DNA from: Congeria kusceri
Taxonomy: Eukaryota; Mollusca; Bivalvia; Myida; Dreissenidae
Length of the DNA stretch: 64,000 nucleotides
NCBI GenBank assembly: GCA_027627225.1
Contig: CM051026.1
Span: 1,189,501 to 1,253,500 of the forward strand
Direction: 5' to 3'
The notes under the pieces are model-generated. The model did not search any database and was not told where the DNA came from. It saw nothing but the letters and a program-made list of their open reading frames with translations. This document shows, one piece after another, positions 1 to 12,246 of the stretch (position 1 is the stretch's first letter; each line of letters starts with the position of its first letter). Both the position numbers and the translations under genes were made by a program.

Positions 1-240
1 TGCTGGGGTTGCTATAATGAGGGGGAGCAACTCTGTATTAAAGATTCATATTTTAACACAGTAATTCGATAACAAATATCAATATGGTTACCGTTCGGAA
101 AAAAGTATATTAAAGTCTATGATTTTTCTTGAATTACTGGTAATTTGGTCAAATAGAACTACCTTTTTACCGCTAACTTGTATAATTTTAATGTTTCTTT
201 ATATAAATGCCATTATTCCAAGAATATTGCAGTATTTTTT

Positions 241-3010
241 TATGCCCATAGTATCAATACGAAGGCATATAGTAATCGCATCGTCCGTCCGTCCATCTGT
301 CCATCACGCTTCTTGTGCAGAGAATAACTCCAATAGTATTTAAGGGATTCAAATGAAACTTAATATAATGATGGAGGACAATGACAGGAAGTGCAGAGTA
401 CGAGGACCACAACTCTTTCTTGAATATTGATGGAGTTATTGCCCTTTGTTTAATTTTATTGTGCGGAGCTTAACTCCATTAGTATTGATAGGATTCGAAT
501 GAAACTTCACATAATGATAGAGGAAGTGCAGAGCACAAGAATCACAACTCTTTCTTCAGTATTTATGGAGTTATTGCACTTTGATTTATTTCCTTATTTG
601 AAGAAATAATTTTCTTGTGCGAAGCATAACTCCATTAGTATTAAGGGATTCAAATCAAACTTCATATAATGATAACGGACAATGACAGGAAGTGCAGAGC
701 ACAAGGATCATGACTCTTTCTTCAATATTTACAGAGCTATTGCCCTTTGTTTTATTTCATTTTGTAAAGTATTTATTGTCTTGTGCGGAGCTTATCTCCA
801 TTAGTAGTGAAGGGATTCAAATGAAACTTCATATAATGATAGAGGACAAGGAGAAGAAGTGCAGAGCACAAGGAACACAACCCTTTCTTCAGTATTTATG
901 GAGTGATTGCCCTTTATTTTATTTCTTTATGTGAAGCATTAATTTTCTTGTTCGGAGCATTGCTCCTTTAGTATTAAAAGGTATTCAATTGAAACTTCAT
1001 ATAATGATAGATGACAATGAGAGGAAGTGCAGAGCACAAGGACCATAACTCTTTCTTCAATATTTATGGAGTTATTGCCATTTGTTTCATTTTCTTGTGC
1101 TGAGCATTACTCCATTAGTATTGATAGGATTCAAATGCAACTTCACATAATGATAGAGGACAATGAGAGGAAGTTCAGAGCACAAGAATCGCAACTCTTT
1201 CTTCAGTATTTATGGAGTTATTGTACTTTGATTTATTTCCTTATTTGAAGCATTAATTTTCTTATACAGAGCATTACTCCATTAGTATGGAAGGGATTCA
1301 AATGAAACTTCATATTATGATAGAGAACAGTAAGAGAAAGTAGGAGGTGCAAAGCACAAGGACCATAACTCTTCATTATTTACAGAGTTAATGCCCTTTG
1401 TTTAATTTTCTTGTGCTGAGCATAACTCCATAAGTATTGAAGTGATTCAAATGAAACTTCATATAATGATAGATGACAATGAAAGTAAGTTCAGAACGCA
1501 AGGACCACAACTCTTTTTGTCAATATTTATGGAATTATTGCCCTTTGTTTTATTTTCTTAAATAAAGCATTAATTTTCTTGTGCGGAGCATAACCGCATT
1601 AGTATTGAAGGGATTCAAATGACTCTTTATATATTGATAAAGGACAATAAGAGGAAGTGCAAAGCACAAGGACCATAATGCTCTCTTCAGTATTTAAGAG
1701 TTATTGCCATTTGTTTATTTTTCTTGTTTGGAGCATAACTCCATTAGTATTTACGGGATTCAAATGAAACTTCATATATTGATAGTGGAAGTTTAGAGGA
1801 AGTGCATAGTGCAAGGACCACAACACTTTCTTCAATATTTACAAAGTTATTGCCTTTTGTTTTAACTGGTTCATTTTCTTGTTTAAAGCACAACTCCTTT
1901 AGTAATAAAGGGATTCAAAAGAAACTTCAAATAATGATAGAGGACAATGAGAGGAAGTGCAGAGCACAAGAACCACAACTCTTTCTTCAATATTTATAGA
2001 GTTATTGCCCTTTTATTTTCTTGTGTGAAGCAGTAATTTTCTTGTGCAGAGCATACTATTATTAGTATTAAAGGGATTCAAATGAAACATCATAGAATGG
2101 ACAATGAGAGGAACTGCAGAATACAAGGACGAAAACTATTTCTTCAATATTATGGAGTTATTGCACTTTGTTTAATTTTCTTGTGGGGAGCATTACTCCA
2201 TTAGTATTGAAGGTATTCAAATGAAACAACATATAATGATAGAGGACAATGAGAGGAAGAGCATAGTACAATATGCATAACTCTTTCTTCAATATTTATG
2301 GAGTATACGCTATTTTTTGTTACTTATTAAATTGAATGTTATTGAAGTAAATTGATTAAAGAGATACATGGTGTTTAGTTTATTAATTGTGTTCTTCATT
2401 AGGAATAATTATGAATGCATTACAGTTAGAATTATATGTGAAAATATAAGTCATATATATTATAGTTATATATAGTTTGCCGTCCGAACGTCTCTAACTT
2501 AAGAAATTACTTGTGATGCCTAATTGGCTCCAAGTTTTCAGATTAAACAAAAAAAGTGGTGACAACTTTTCAAAAGCCATAGGGAACCCTGAATTGCCCT
2601 TTATTATCATTCTTTTGTACAGAGCATAACTCCATTAGTATTGAAGGGAATTTGAATAAAACCACATATATTGATAGAGGACGTTAAGAGGAAGTGCAGA
2701 CTACAAGGAACATAATTTATTCTTCAATAGTTATTGCCCTTTGCTTTTGGGGTACAGATAATTACTACCATAGTATTGAAAGAATTTTAAAATAACACCA
2801 CATATATGGATAGAGGACATTGGGAGGAAGAGCAGAGTATAAGGACCATAACTCTTTCTTCAATATTTATGGAGTTATTGCCCTTTGGTTAATTTTCTTG
2901 TGCAGTGCATTACTCCATTAGTATTGAAGTGATTTAAAATAAAACCACATATATTGATAGAGGATGTTGAGAGGAAGTGCAGAGTACAAGGACCATAACT
3001 CTTTTTGTAG
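241..3010. repeat. Tandem array, about 150-bp degenerate units
   Basis: Units recur every 140-170 bp. Each carries the landmarks TTCAAATGAAACTTCAT, ATAATGATAGAGGACAATGA, GGAAGTGCAGAGCACAAGG, CTCTTTCTTCAATATTTATGG and GGAGCATAACTCCATTAGT. About thirteen copies run from 310 to 2330, and three more from 2590 to 3010 after a non-repetitive spacer. The left edge has a small hairpin (TATGCC ... GGCATA, 241-269) followed by a GTCCGTCCGTCC stretch, the same start style seen in the other array elements of this window. No right terminus is recognised. Short open frames inside are by-products of the repeat. Confidence 0.85.
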
Positions 3011-3960
3011 GAAGCATAATTTTTGCCAACATGTCACTGACATTGTGTTGCCTTCCTCTGACAAGCATATGCTTCGCGGGCATACGATACATCCTGTGAC
3101 AAGCCTTGTTCGATATGCTTTTTTAGACTGGAGTTTCAACTTTCAGATTTATTGCAAACGCAAATTATTTCAGCTACATTCTGTTGGTACAACTACAAGT
3201 TTTGCTGACCAAAAGCCATAACCTTGAGACGTAAAAAGGTGTCTCCGATACGCTATGCATTTTTTATCTGGACAAGTTACAAAACTGATTTTTGTATTTG
3301 AATCTTATGAATGAAATTAAATGATACATCAGAATACAAAGTTTATTCGCCCTTCTTTGTTATCATGCCTGCTGATATACAATGGTCCCTTTACATAGCA
3401 GTCACATGCTTCTTTATATATGTGCACCATATTTGGGATAATTATCTTTCTCTATCTCTTTCTATATATCATATATATCTATATGTGACCCACAAGGTGA
3501 CTAATGAAACATGTCTGTGTTTATCATAGAGATTGTGATGGAGATAGATCAAGTTTAAAGTTGTTTGGTTAGTTAATAACTATGTTCTAAATTTATATCA
3601 TTCTATATACATTTATTTGTGCACGAGCGATATAGGCCTTTCTTGAAACTAGGTAATCTTGCACTGAGATTTTGCTGTATGCGCATGTCCCTAGGCCTAT
3701 ATACAGGCCATTTATCAATGTCACGGAGTGATTTACGAGTGACAAGCGGTTCGAGCCTTGATCATAGAAATGATGATGGAGACAGATGGAATTTTGAACA
3801 ATTTAATTAATTGAAAATCTTCACATATGATACATTAACTCAAAGAAAACAAACTACTAGGGTTAGTAGAAAGCATGCATATTTTAATTATAATGTTTCA
3901 ATGACTACCAGGTAATAGTAACAAATGAAGAAACAACGACAAATAAGTCACTGGCCGACT
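3011..3960. other. Intergenic, no gene seen
   Basis: AT-rich sequence with no convincing exon. A degenerate direct repeat (CATAGAGATTGTGATGGAGA near 3523 and CATAGAAATGATGATGGAGA near 3762) and a pyrimidine/TA-rich tract near 3447-3482 are the only structure noticed. Confidence 0.5.
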
Positions 3961-3962
3961 AA

Positions 3963-4260
3963 AATGTCACGTGTCACACCCGATACAATACTCAACGAGA
4001 TCTCTCGCCTGGCCCTCGGCTCTCTGGCACAACCTGGCCCTTGACTTCCTGGCTCTGTCTAGCCCTCAGCGTCCTGGCACAACCTGGCCCTTGTGGCGCT
4101 CTAAACTTGGTCACCTTAGAACTGCACCCCACTGCACTTTGCTGAGTTGGTGCGTCCCTAACCGACCTTCGTCACCGACAATGCCTCTCGCACACGGCTA
4201 TGGCGTACTTCCCGTTGGGTGACAGCCGTCAACGTAGGTCTGCCACACCCACCCGGAAAC
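3963..4260. other. GC-rich islet with an exact 20-bp duplication
   Basis: This stretch is clearly richer in G+C than its surroundings. It contains CTGGCACAACCTGGCCCTTG twice, exactly, at 4024-4043 and 4074-4093 (period 50 bp). An 83-codon open frame crosses it but shows no recognised domain. It could be a degraded mobile-element piece or an orphan exon. I do not recognise it. Confidence 0.4.
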
Positions 4261-5029
4261 TGGGATCTAATTTAGTAAAATAATCCCCAACCGTGATATT
4301 CGGTGATTACAGTTACACAATATGTAGACGGCCAGCATTTACAGTTTACCATTAAATCAATTATGGTTGGAATAACGGTCTAACAACACATAAACAAATG
4401 ATTACTACACATGCATTATTTCAATATTTACACCAGAATTCAAGTTATATTAAAACATTCACATAAACATTAATTCATCCAATAATTGATAATTGTGTAT
4501 ATCAAAAGAAATTAACTCAGAGGCTAGCAGAGTTTATGTTTTGAGTGCAAAAATGTACTAAAAAAAAAAAAAAAAAAATTATTTCATAAAAGTAATATTT
4601 ACCCCAGTTCTTTATAATAAAGGTATCCAACACAGATACACTTAAAACTTCTGCCCCTTGGGCACTTTACGAGCGTCCTCACTGCACAAAGACTGCACTG
4701 AGTTGGGTTGCTAAGTTTCTGGGAACATTGGGTGGAAAATAAACAATTCAAGGGATCTGCGGTCTATCAAACTGGACACCCCTTTGTTTCAAATTGCCAG
4801 TGCTCATGGTTAGTTGAAATACCAGAGCCCCTTTATTTTGATAACCTCCAAGATATAGATATCAGGACCAGGCACAGACCACAATATTTGTAGAGGAATT
4901 TAACTGAGTACATGTACATGGCATGGGTCTAGAATCTTGACAATCAACTTGGTATATTCACAATTGTTTTTAGCAATAAAAATCATAGGATACTATCTGA
5001 AAGCATTTTCATATTGATTGCTTATTATA
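4261..5029. other. Intergenic, no gene seen
   Basis: AT-rich DNA with a poly-A tract at about 4559-4578. The A run could be a retroposon tail, but no body is recognised upstream. Confidence 0.4.
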
Positions 5030-5330
5030 TATAACCCCACCAATCATGTTCTATGGGACTCATTTTATCCTGTCCAGTCCCGTCCCATCCCGTCGGGTAA
5101 GACAGCATGTCACGCCCATGAACCATGACTGTAGGTCAAAGGTCAAGATCATACTTACAGGTCATAGGTCATAATTTGTTTCTTCGGACTTATACGTTGG
5201 CCGTGAATGGTTGTTGCTTTTTAATCACTTGACACAAATGTTTGTCTCATTAAGGCAGCGTGTCTTTCATGAATCGGGTCCATAGGTTAAAGGTCGAGAT
5301 CAATGTGGCGCACGGGAACATCCACCCGTT
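5030..5330. repeat. Degenerate AGGTCA-type repeat fragment
   Basis: One to two decayed units of the family seen in longer form at 6600-7640 and 20776-22000. They share the AGGTCAAAGGTCA block (5133-5145), the CATGAACCATGA/CATGAATCGGGT segment and the CACTTGACACAAATGTTTG segment. Confidence 0.6.
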
Positions 5331-6599
5331 CTATCGATAGTATTGTTTTACAACTACTACAACTAATTTTGCCATGCTCGTAAAAGTGACTTGAATTACC
5401 ACTGTTTAGCAGTATTATTAAATAATACATGTTTCCTATGAACAAGACTATTATTTTTATCAGTGCTTCATTTTAATGTAAATTTTATGTATATAAATAT
5501 CTAAGTGCAAATGTTATTGTCAAATAGCCATCAATATGCCCCTATAAATGTTTCCATTTGTAATTCATAACCTACCAGTATATCAAAATTGAAAACAAGA
5601 TTGTAAGTATTGTTATATTTCGCACACATGCAGTTTGACTTGTGGTCATTGGTAAGTCATATCACTGTAACCTCAAATACAGGCAGACATGGGCTGCACT
5701 GTACCTGGGACATTCTGTATATGAAAAGTGTACTAAGTTTGTTTCAGGTTACATACCCCTAAAAATTATGGTAGGTAAGAAGGGATTTTTTTTTTTTTTT
5801 AAAGTAAATGGTCAACTTGAAGATTCCAAACTGAATAAATATTCCAAACACATCAGTAATATCCTTAACATTGTTTTTAAATAGATGTTATCAAAACAAA
5901 ACACATATTTATCCAAAAAACATTTGATTAGTGGAACAAATTGAATAAAACAAAAAAATGTCTGACAAGCTCCATAAAATGTTCTAGGGTCGGGCATTTG
6001 TGTTTGGGTAGGTCGGGTAACCTGAAACAAACATATTTTGTACGCATAAGGATGTGAATACTCACTCAGGCATCACCACAGTAAACATGACAGAGCATAA
6101 TGCAATATGTCAGTGAAGAATACTCGCCAAACATTGAAAATCATTGTCCTTAATATTCATGCAAATATTTCTTTCTTTTTTTTATTCATGAAAACATAAT
6201 TTCTATTAACATTATAATATTACTGTACTCTAAATGAAAGAGAAAGATTATGTGTTTATCTGTGTGCATCCACAAGACCATACAGTACGTCCAGGGCATA
6301 CAAGTGCTTGGTGGCCATTGTGCATTTTAGGCACAGGGGCATAGAACAGTAAAATATAAACAAGGGATACAACTGTCAACATAACACTCTAGTCTGATTA
6401 AGAGCCTGAATTTCACACTCAAAAGCAATAAACATACCAAATGAACTGTATGACAACTGAGCCAGGACATTTATCTTTCAGAAAAACATACACTTGCCAA
6501 GAATCTACTGGCTTTTCATAGAAATTATTGTTTGCAGGATATGTTATTTTCTCCACCTTGTCCATACACTAGAGAATACATGTTATACTCTCCAAAAAA
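5331..6599. other. Intergenic, no gene seen
   Basis: AT-rich, with a poly-T run near 5788-5801 that may be the tail of a minus-strand retroposon. Open frames here are short and low in complexity. No domain was recognised on either strand. Confidence 0.4.
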
Positions 6600-7640
6600 T
6601 TTAAGAGATATTAGATGGCCTGTCATGTATGTAAACCTGTTTGTCCGAACTGTAACTTTGCTGTGGATCCAGGGATTTTATAATTACTCGACACAAATGT
6701 TTGCCTCCTTAATACATGTCATTGTGTTACACGCATAAATCAGGTTCATAGGTCAACGGTCAAGGTCACACTCAGAAGTCCAAGTTCAAAATTGTCACTT
6801 TGTTTGTCTGTGCTATAACTTGGTCAGTATGGAGGGATTTTAATACTAACATGGCACAAATGTTTGCCTCAATTGTGAGGCGCACGTGAACCAGGTCAGC
6901 AGGTCAAGGTTCAGGGTCTAATTTAGAGGTCAAATGTTAGAAATGGATATGGAGTTACAGAGTTTTTCAATTACTTGGCACACATGTTTTCCTCATTAAG
7001 ATGGTTTGTCTGGAACATGAACAAGGTCGGTAGGTCAAAGGTCAAAGTCACACGAAGAGGTCAAAGATCAAAATCAGCTACCATTCTGATTGTCCAGGGC
7101 CTGTATTCACCAATCCATTTTTAGACTTAAGAATAAAGAACAGACTTAGAATCTATAAATAATAAGTGTGCGTTCGCAAATATGCCGGGTACCAATGTTG
7201 TTTATGTCATGACAAATCATGCTAAATAAAGAATGCTAAAATTAGTGTTCATGAAAACCAAGTAATTTATTCAAATTAACAGCCTCTTTAGACCAGAACA
7301 GTTTTAAGAACATTCTTTATTCTTAAGTCTAAGAATTGGTTGGTGAATAGAGGCCCAGGATTTCTATTAGCCATGGAGAGAGGGCTGTTAAAATTACTTG
7401 GCAGAATGGTTTTCCCCAGTGAGTCTCGTGCATGAACCAGGTCGTTTCCTGAAAGGTCAAGATCACACTTAGAGGTCATTTGCACTTTCAAGGATTTTGA
7501 ACAACCTGACACAAATGCTTGCTTCGATGAGTCGGTTTGTCGCGTGCATGTTTTTGTTTGCGCCCCGAACATTTTGTGGGGAGTATATAGCTGCTGCATT
7601 GTCTGTCCATTATTCCGTCAATCACTCTGTCATTCCATCA
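6600..7640. repeat. Tandem array with AGGTCA-rich units
   Basis: Units of about 160 bp recur, with landmarks TTTGTCCGAACTGTAACTT, ACACAAATGTTTGCCTC, GAACCAGGTC and GGTCAAAGGTCAAAGTCACA. A MITE interrupts the array at 7098-7355. At 7550-7600 there is a GCGCCCC ... GGGGAGT hairpin followed by CTGTCCATTATTCCGTC. This resembles the 5' start of an element of the same architecture. Confidence 0.75.
7098..7355. mobile_element. MITE with about 40-bp terminal inverted repeats
   Basis: The left end GGCCTGTATTCACCAATCC is matched in inverted orientation by the right end (reverse complement GGCCTCTATTCACCAACC). Pairing continues inward through TTTAGACTTAAGAATAAAG. A CAG triplet flanks both sides (7095-7097 and 7356-7358). 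The element splits a unit of the surrounding array. GGCC-type ends with a 3-bp duplication fit a PIF/Harbinger MITE, though the duplication is too short to prove it. There is no internal transposase. Confidence 0.75.
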
Positions 7641-8309
7641 CAAATCTGCTTGTCCAGTTAGTAGCTTGACATTGATGGAGGGATTTTAAAAATGATATTT
7701 TTGTTTGATATTTGTAATTCATATGTAATAACAAACATTTATAAGACCCTGAAAGCAACCTTAAGGCTATAATTCTTGTAACAGTATCTTAGTGTCTCCT
7801 TAGAGGATTTTTTATTTACCTCAAAACACTCGTATCTTAAGAGACCTCATAAACTGTACCTTAAGTTACGCGCACAAAATCGGCCTCAGTGTGAAATCGT
7901 AAGTTCTGTTTGGAAGCAGGTCGGATGCATATATGAGTCAATTATATTCATAGTTAAGCTTTTATTCTTATGCTGTAATAAAATCATTCAAAATTCTGTT
8001 TATTGCATTTTGTCATTTAGATAATTCATTTATATTTTAGTATGTATTTGACCTATATTTAATTACTGAATCAATGAAAGTCTCTAATCCAAGGCTCTAA
8101 TTTTACTTTATATTCCAAAGCTAAAGTGTGTATGTACGATCTTTCCTATCATTTTTTTCTTCAAAATAAGCAGATGAAACTTGCAATATAACTTAAAAGA
8201 AGACAGATTAACATATATCGTTTGAAGGAAACCCGGACATATTGACAAAATCAATAAATACATGTGTCGACTTTGGAACGCTTATTAGTGCTTTGTACCC
8301 TCAAACCAC
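7641..8309. other. Intergenic, no gene seen
   Basis: AT-rich sequence with no recognised repeat, RNA or exon. Confidence 0.35.
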
Positions 8310-8520
8310 TGTCAAGTCAATGTGTAGACATGTATTGGAGTTTTGGACTGAACAGCCGTAAATTACTTTGTAATTAAAAAGTAGTCAATTATACCATTTA
8401 CAACAATGGTTCTCATTAACTTTTATTCTATTTTAAATCATAGTATATGGTTATTTCCTTTATCGGATTGTTTTAATTTATGTCACTATGTCTGTTGTTA
8501 GATCGTACATACACTCTTAA
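8310..8520 (+). repeat. Dispersed repeat, copy 1
   Basis: About 200 bp align by eye with 51040-51258 in the same orientation. Shared blocks include CAACAATGGTTCT, AGTATATGGT, CGGATTGTTTTAAT (CGGGTTGTTTTAAT in the partner) and CGTACATACACTCTT. No open frame spans it. The element class is unknown. Confidence 0.65.
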
Positions 8521-8559
8521 ATGTGTAACATTACATTTATTACCTCACTAGACAAAGTG

Positions 8560-8905
8560 GCCACCGACTCGGGAAAACAAGGAAAAAGTTTGAAAAACAA
8601 TCCCTGCCTGGAAAAATCAAGGAATTTGAAATTTGGAAAGTCAGGGAAAATTCAGGGAATTTTACAAAAGGTGTTAAAACAAATCCAAGATAAAGCAGTG
8701 AACTCTAATTTAATAAATATTTCAACAACAAACTAGTAATAATTTTCATATTTGTTTAAAATAAGGAGTTAACCATAGTAAAAATATGTATGCAGTCACC
8801 ACTTTGCTCTAATTGTACCGGTAATTTGACAATAAATGTCATGGAAAATCAAATTCCGTTCAGGGAAGAATCGGGAAAATGTCAGGGCATTTCAGTGTTT
8901 ACACT
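8560..8905. repeat. Low-complexity GTCAGGGAAAATT-type repeat
   Basis: Short motifs such as AAAGTCAGGGAAAATTCAGG recur at 8637-8660 and again around 8850-8890 (CAGGGAAGAATCGGGAAAATG). The period is irregular. It resembles the diffuse degenerate repeats common in animal genomes. A 71-codon open frame at the start is part of the repeat. Confidence 0.5.
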
Positions 8906-9250
8906 GCTACATTATGATACTTCAACGTTAACTGAAATAAGTTAAAAATGCGTTAATGTGAAAGACAATTTACCATTATTACTAAAAAGAACATCTTTTT
9001 CATCATTTTATGTCTATGTTAATCATATGTAAGGCGTTTAAACTTTATTAACATACGTACATGTACCAGAAATCATTGTGGTATGATTAACTGAATGTTT
9101 CGAGATAGAACAAGCACCCTGGATTATATGCATGACCCATTATTAACCATCAAGTTTTGTCTAGATAGAAAAACTGTTTAACATTAAATATGTCAATTAT
9201 TTGATGATTAATTAACGAGGCCTACTTTTCGAAATCACTCGTTTATGCCT
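8906..9250. other. Intergenic, no gene seen
   Basis: AT-rich with no recognised feature on either strand. Confidence 0.35.
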
Positions 9251-9253
9251 GGT

Positions 9254-9543
9254 TTACATTTGTCCCTGTGGCCATACGATAAATTCGTCTACAATTTTCC
9301 ATACAATTTTTAGGCATCGTAGGTGGCTATGCGTTATAGCGTCTTTGCTTACATTGTATACAATCTCCGTGCGATATTTGTATAGACTTTCGGGCACAGG
9401 TGAGGGCACTTCTGTACAGAGACCGCATATAGGTCGCAATATGGTTCTACGGAAATCATGGGATTTGCGTACGGCTGTCCTGTGGTCTCCACAAGCTTCT
9501 CACTGAAATCATTCAGTGCCACTAAACATATGTTTATGGGCAA
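9254..9543 (-). pseudogene. Possible Harbinger-like transposase fragment
   Basis: Two overlapping minus-strand frames (9349-9543 and 9254-9439) lie in a GC-richer patch. The downstream one reads VYNVSKDAITHSHLR and then DEFIVWPQGQ. Its layout resembles the helix-turn-helix plus FIxWP segment near the N terminus of HARBI1-family nucleases. The reading frame changes between the two halves and both ends stop, so any gene is broken. No catalytic DDE residues are visible. The match is by eye and weak. An unrelated exon fragment is equally possible. Confidence 0.25.
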
Positions 9544-9559
9544 CGGGCTTACGATTTAA

Positions 9560-9900
9560 AAAAAATGTGAATAACTTTCAGTGAAACAAAATCGTAGAAG
9601 CTACGTCGCCCATAAAATCGCACAGCTCCCTCAAGGCGGCTGCATGAATTTGGAGTAACGGGCAGTTTACAGACGCCATTGACGTCTGGGCATTTTTTGG
9701 TCGACCGCAAAAGCGCCGCTAACATACGGTCATGCGGTAAACATGCGGGAGTCCTACGTTTTACCTACAAATTTGCCTACCGCACCATACATCGCTCAGC
9801 ACCACCGGTGTTGAGCGATAGCTATGTGTTGACATTGCGTTAATATTAAAAGTATTTAACACAAGGTCGCCGTACGATAGTTGCATGTCTAGTGTACGAC
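9560..9900. other. GC-richer unrecognised stretch
   Basis: It continues the compositionally distinct patch of the possible transposase fragment, with an inverted pair around CGCTCAGCACCACCGGTGTTGAGCG at 9793-9817 (arms CGCTCA.CACC/GGTGTTGAGCG). No frame of note. Confidence 0.4.
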
Positions 9901-9927
9901 TCACGAGTGCACAGCAGACGTGTTGTG

Positions 9928-10111
9928 GTGGCAGATCTGTGGTCTAGTGGTAAGGCACTAGCTTCATAACTAGTGTACAAGGTGCTTCACACTGGGTTCC
10001 GCTGTATCTTGCATTATGCCCCGTAACCCAACTAACGAGTCTTCTAGGGGTGATAGCCATATGGGAGAGAATCCCGGTGCACTCTATAAAATGTACTACA
10101 CACCACACACA
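9928..10111 (+). mobile_element. tRNA-derived SINE with 13-bp target duplication
   Basis: The head has an A-box-like run TGTGGTCTAGTGGTAAGGC, then a stem-loop CACTAG/CTAGTG around TTCATAA, then a degenerate B-box (CTGGGTTCCGC). This is a decayed tRNA-like pol III promoter. The insertion is bracketed by the exact direct repeat CAGACGTGTTGTG at 9915-9927 and 10112-10124. The tail is AC-rich (ACACACCACACACA) rather than pure A. No other copy occurs in this window. Confidence 0.75.
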
Positions 10112-10524
10112 CAGACGTGTTGTGAGCGTCTTAGCTAACGCCGCTCGCTGCCACCCCTTTAAATCCGCAAATGTTTTGTATGGTATGACTGTGTCTGCTA
10201 TGCAATGAACGTTTAGTTTATCAAGTTCAGTCGCATATAATTTGTTTATGATATTAGTACTTAAAACCGCCAGTTAATGGGACCTAAATGTGAAATTTAT
10301 AACGTGATAGTAATATGTATTTGTGAGCATAAGAAAAAATGCTTCTTTTAAAAATAAAATGAAACGATTTATTCGTCGTTTTATGCATGTTTCCTTAGGC
10401 ATGTTTCCTTAGGCCAGTTACAGACATGACTGTCCTGGGAGGCACAAGCCAGAGGGGGTCTTTTCAATTGTGCATTTATCCGTATTTTAATTCATTTATT
10501 CATTTCTCATTCATTCATTGTGAT

Positions 10525-10584
10525 CATAGAAAATAGATATTTTCACTCGTGGCTATGCCACTCGTGAAAATATCCTTTTCTATG
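10525..10584. repeat. 60-bp palindromic element
   Basis: The left arm CATAGAAAATAGATATTTTC pairs with the right arm GAAAATATCCTTTTCTATG across a CACTCGTGGCTATGCCACTCGTG centre. ACTCGTG hairpins of this style are widespread in invertebrate genomes as MITE remnants. Confidence 0.7.
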
Positions 10585-11262
10585 AACACTTATGAAATAA
10601 AATACGATCTTACACAGAAATAAAAAAATATTCTCTATTTACATTTTATTCTAAAATGGGGTTTCACTTTAATTAGTTTGTGTAACTGTAGATTAACACC
10701 CCAGGCCTGTTATTAAAAGTCAGTTGTTTCTATTGTGCCTATACATATTTCATACCCAAGCTACGCCCCAGAGACTGATACTTGTTCTCAGAACACCATA
10801 CTAATATAATATTCCATTTATTATATACCTTTTCGGCATATTATTCATAAACAAGAAATGTCTTTAAAAAAGACAATCGGCGTTGAAATTAACATAGAGA
10901 TGTCATTAAAAAATTACAGACAGCCAAGATGATCGGTTACGTGACTTCTCAGACCCCAGATTTTTTGGTCCCCACCAATATTAGGAGACTTACTGGACCC
11001 TAGATTTTTAGGACACTATAAGGAAACTTCTCAGACCCAAAAGTTAATTTGAGAAAAATTTATTAATTTAAAAATTAAATAAAATTATCATTAATATTTA
11101 TGCTGTGAATAAACCAATCATGCAACTCCATGTTTCCGCCAGTGGTATATGAATAACCAACATAAATTAGGTTGACATAATTGTAATCTGAATTTGTCAA
11201 GCCAATTTAACAAATTAACAATGTAAGAAATAATTTCGGGAAAGAATTTCAATTAGTATATA
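10585..11262. other. Intergenic with a short repeated motif
   Basis: A TTCTCAGACCC motif occurs twice (near 10946 and 11029) with similar neighbours (GATTTTTTGGTCC and AGATTTTTAGGAC), suggesting a decayed repeat. No gene seen. Confidence 0.4.
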
Positions 11263-12246
11263 TCAGACGAGTCTATATAGTTATTTATTGTACCGGTAAT
11301 ATACCATTCATGTTAGTTATCTAATATAATAACGATTTGAAGTCAAATAAGTATTTATACTGTGAATCCCAATAAAAAGCAATAGTCAGGGAACATTCAG
11401 CGAATTTTGAAATGTTAAGACTTTATTTTTGATAACGCAACCATAAAAAATCATTAGACTATGACGATTTTAAATAATATCAGTAGAAATATGATATTTC
11501 AGGGATTCCTGTGTATAATTAGTATTGCAAATTGTGTATTCACGCTACGCAAATAACAATTCGACGTATTCCGAATCTTCTTTCATAATTATAAATAATT
11601 GTTTATAAATCGTAACCACAATTTTAATTCAAATTAACTGTTAGTTTATAAATATAAAATCCCCATTTATTGACATTTTTAGGTTTATGATTCTCTGAAC
11701 GCTGTTATTGATGCATGTACGAGTATATTAACACAGCTATACAGCGGTTGCTAGCTACGCGCCCTATTTTTAGAATGACACTACTGTTTCTGGAATGTGA
11801 TGAACTCGCTAGAATCAACGGGCTACATGGAACAGCAACACTGTGAATGAGATTTATGAATGGGAACATTGCACAATTGCTGTTTATAGAGCGTACCGCT
11901 TATATAAATGCAGGCTCAACAAAATAGTTATTTTGTTACATGAATGAATATAGCATTCTATTTATGGCATACAATGTGAAAATACGTTCATAATTAGTCT
12001 CAGTTCTAAAGTATATGTTGAAGATATGTTTATAACTTCATGTTAACCGCTTATGTAAACAATTATGTAAATTTTTAATCCCGAAAAGTATGCAACAGTT
12101 ATTGGTATACGTTAAACCATTGTTTGAAGTTTGCATTCCCTTGAATTAGAAAATGTGCCCAATTCTATTGGCATTCAATTTTCCCGCTGCATAATTATCG
12201 CAAGAAAATCTGGTTCAAAAGTGATCTTGGACAGCTACGCCGAAAA
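11263..12246 (+). repeat. Left arm of long inverted repeat
   Basis: It aligns by eye as the reverse complement of 15274-16274 over almost its whole length. Matching blocks include GCATTCAATTTTCCCGCTGC, GGTATACGTTAAACCATTG, CTATTTTTAGAATGA and TCAGACGAG at the outer edge. The arms have diverged by many substitutions and small indels. The interval between them holds an array element and simple repeats. Confidence 0.8.

Noticed and set aside
3971..4222. 83-codon frame in the GC-rich islet as a gene
   Set aside because: The frame spans an internal 50-bp duplication, has no domain, and the composition can be explained by a decayed repeat.
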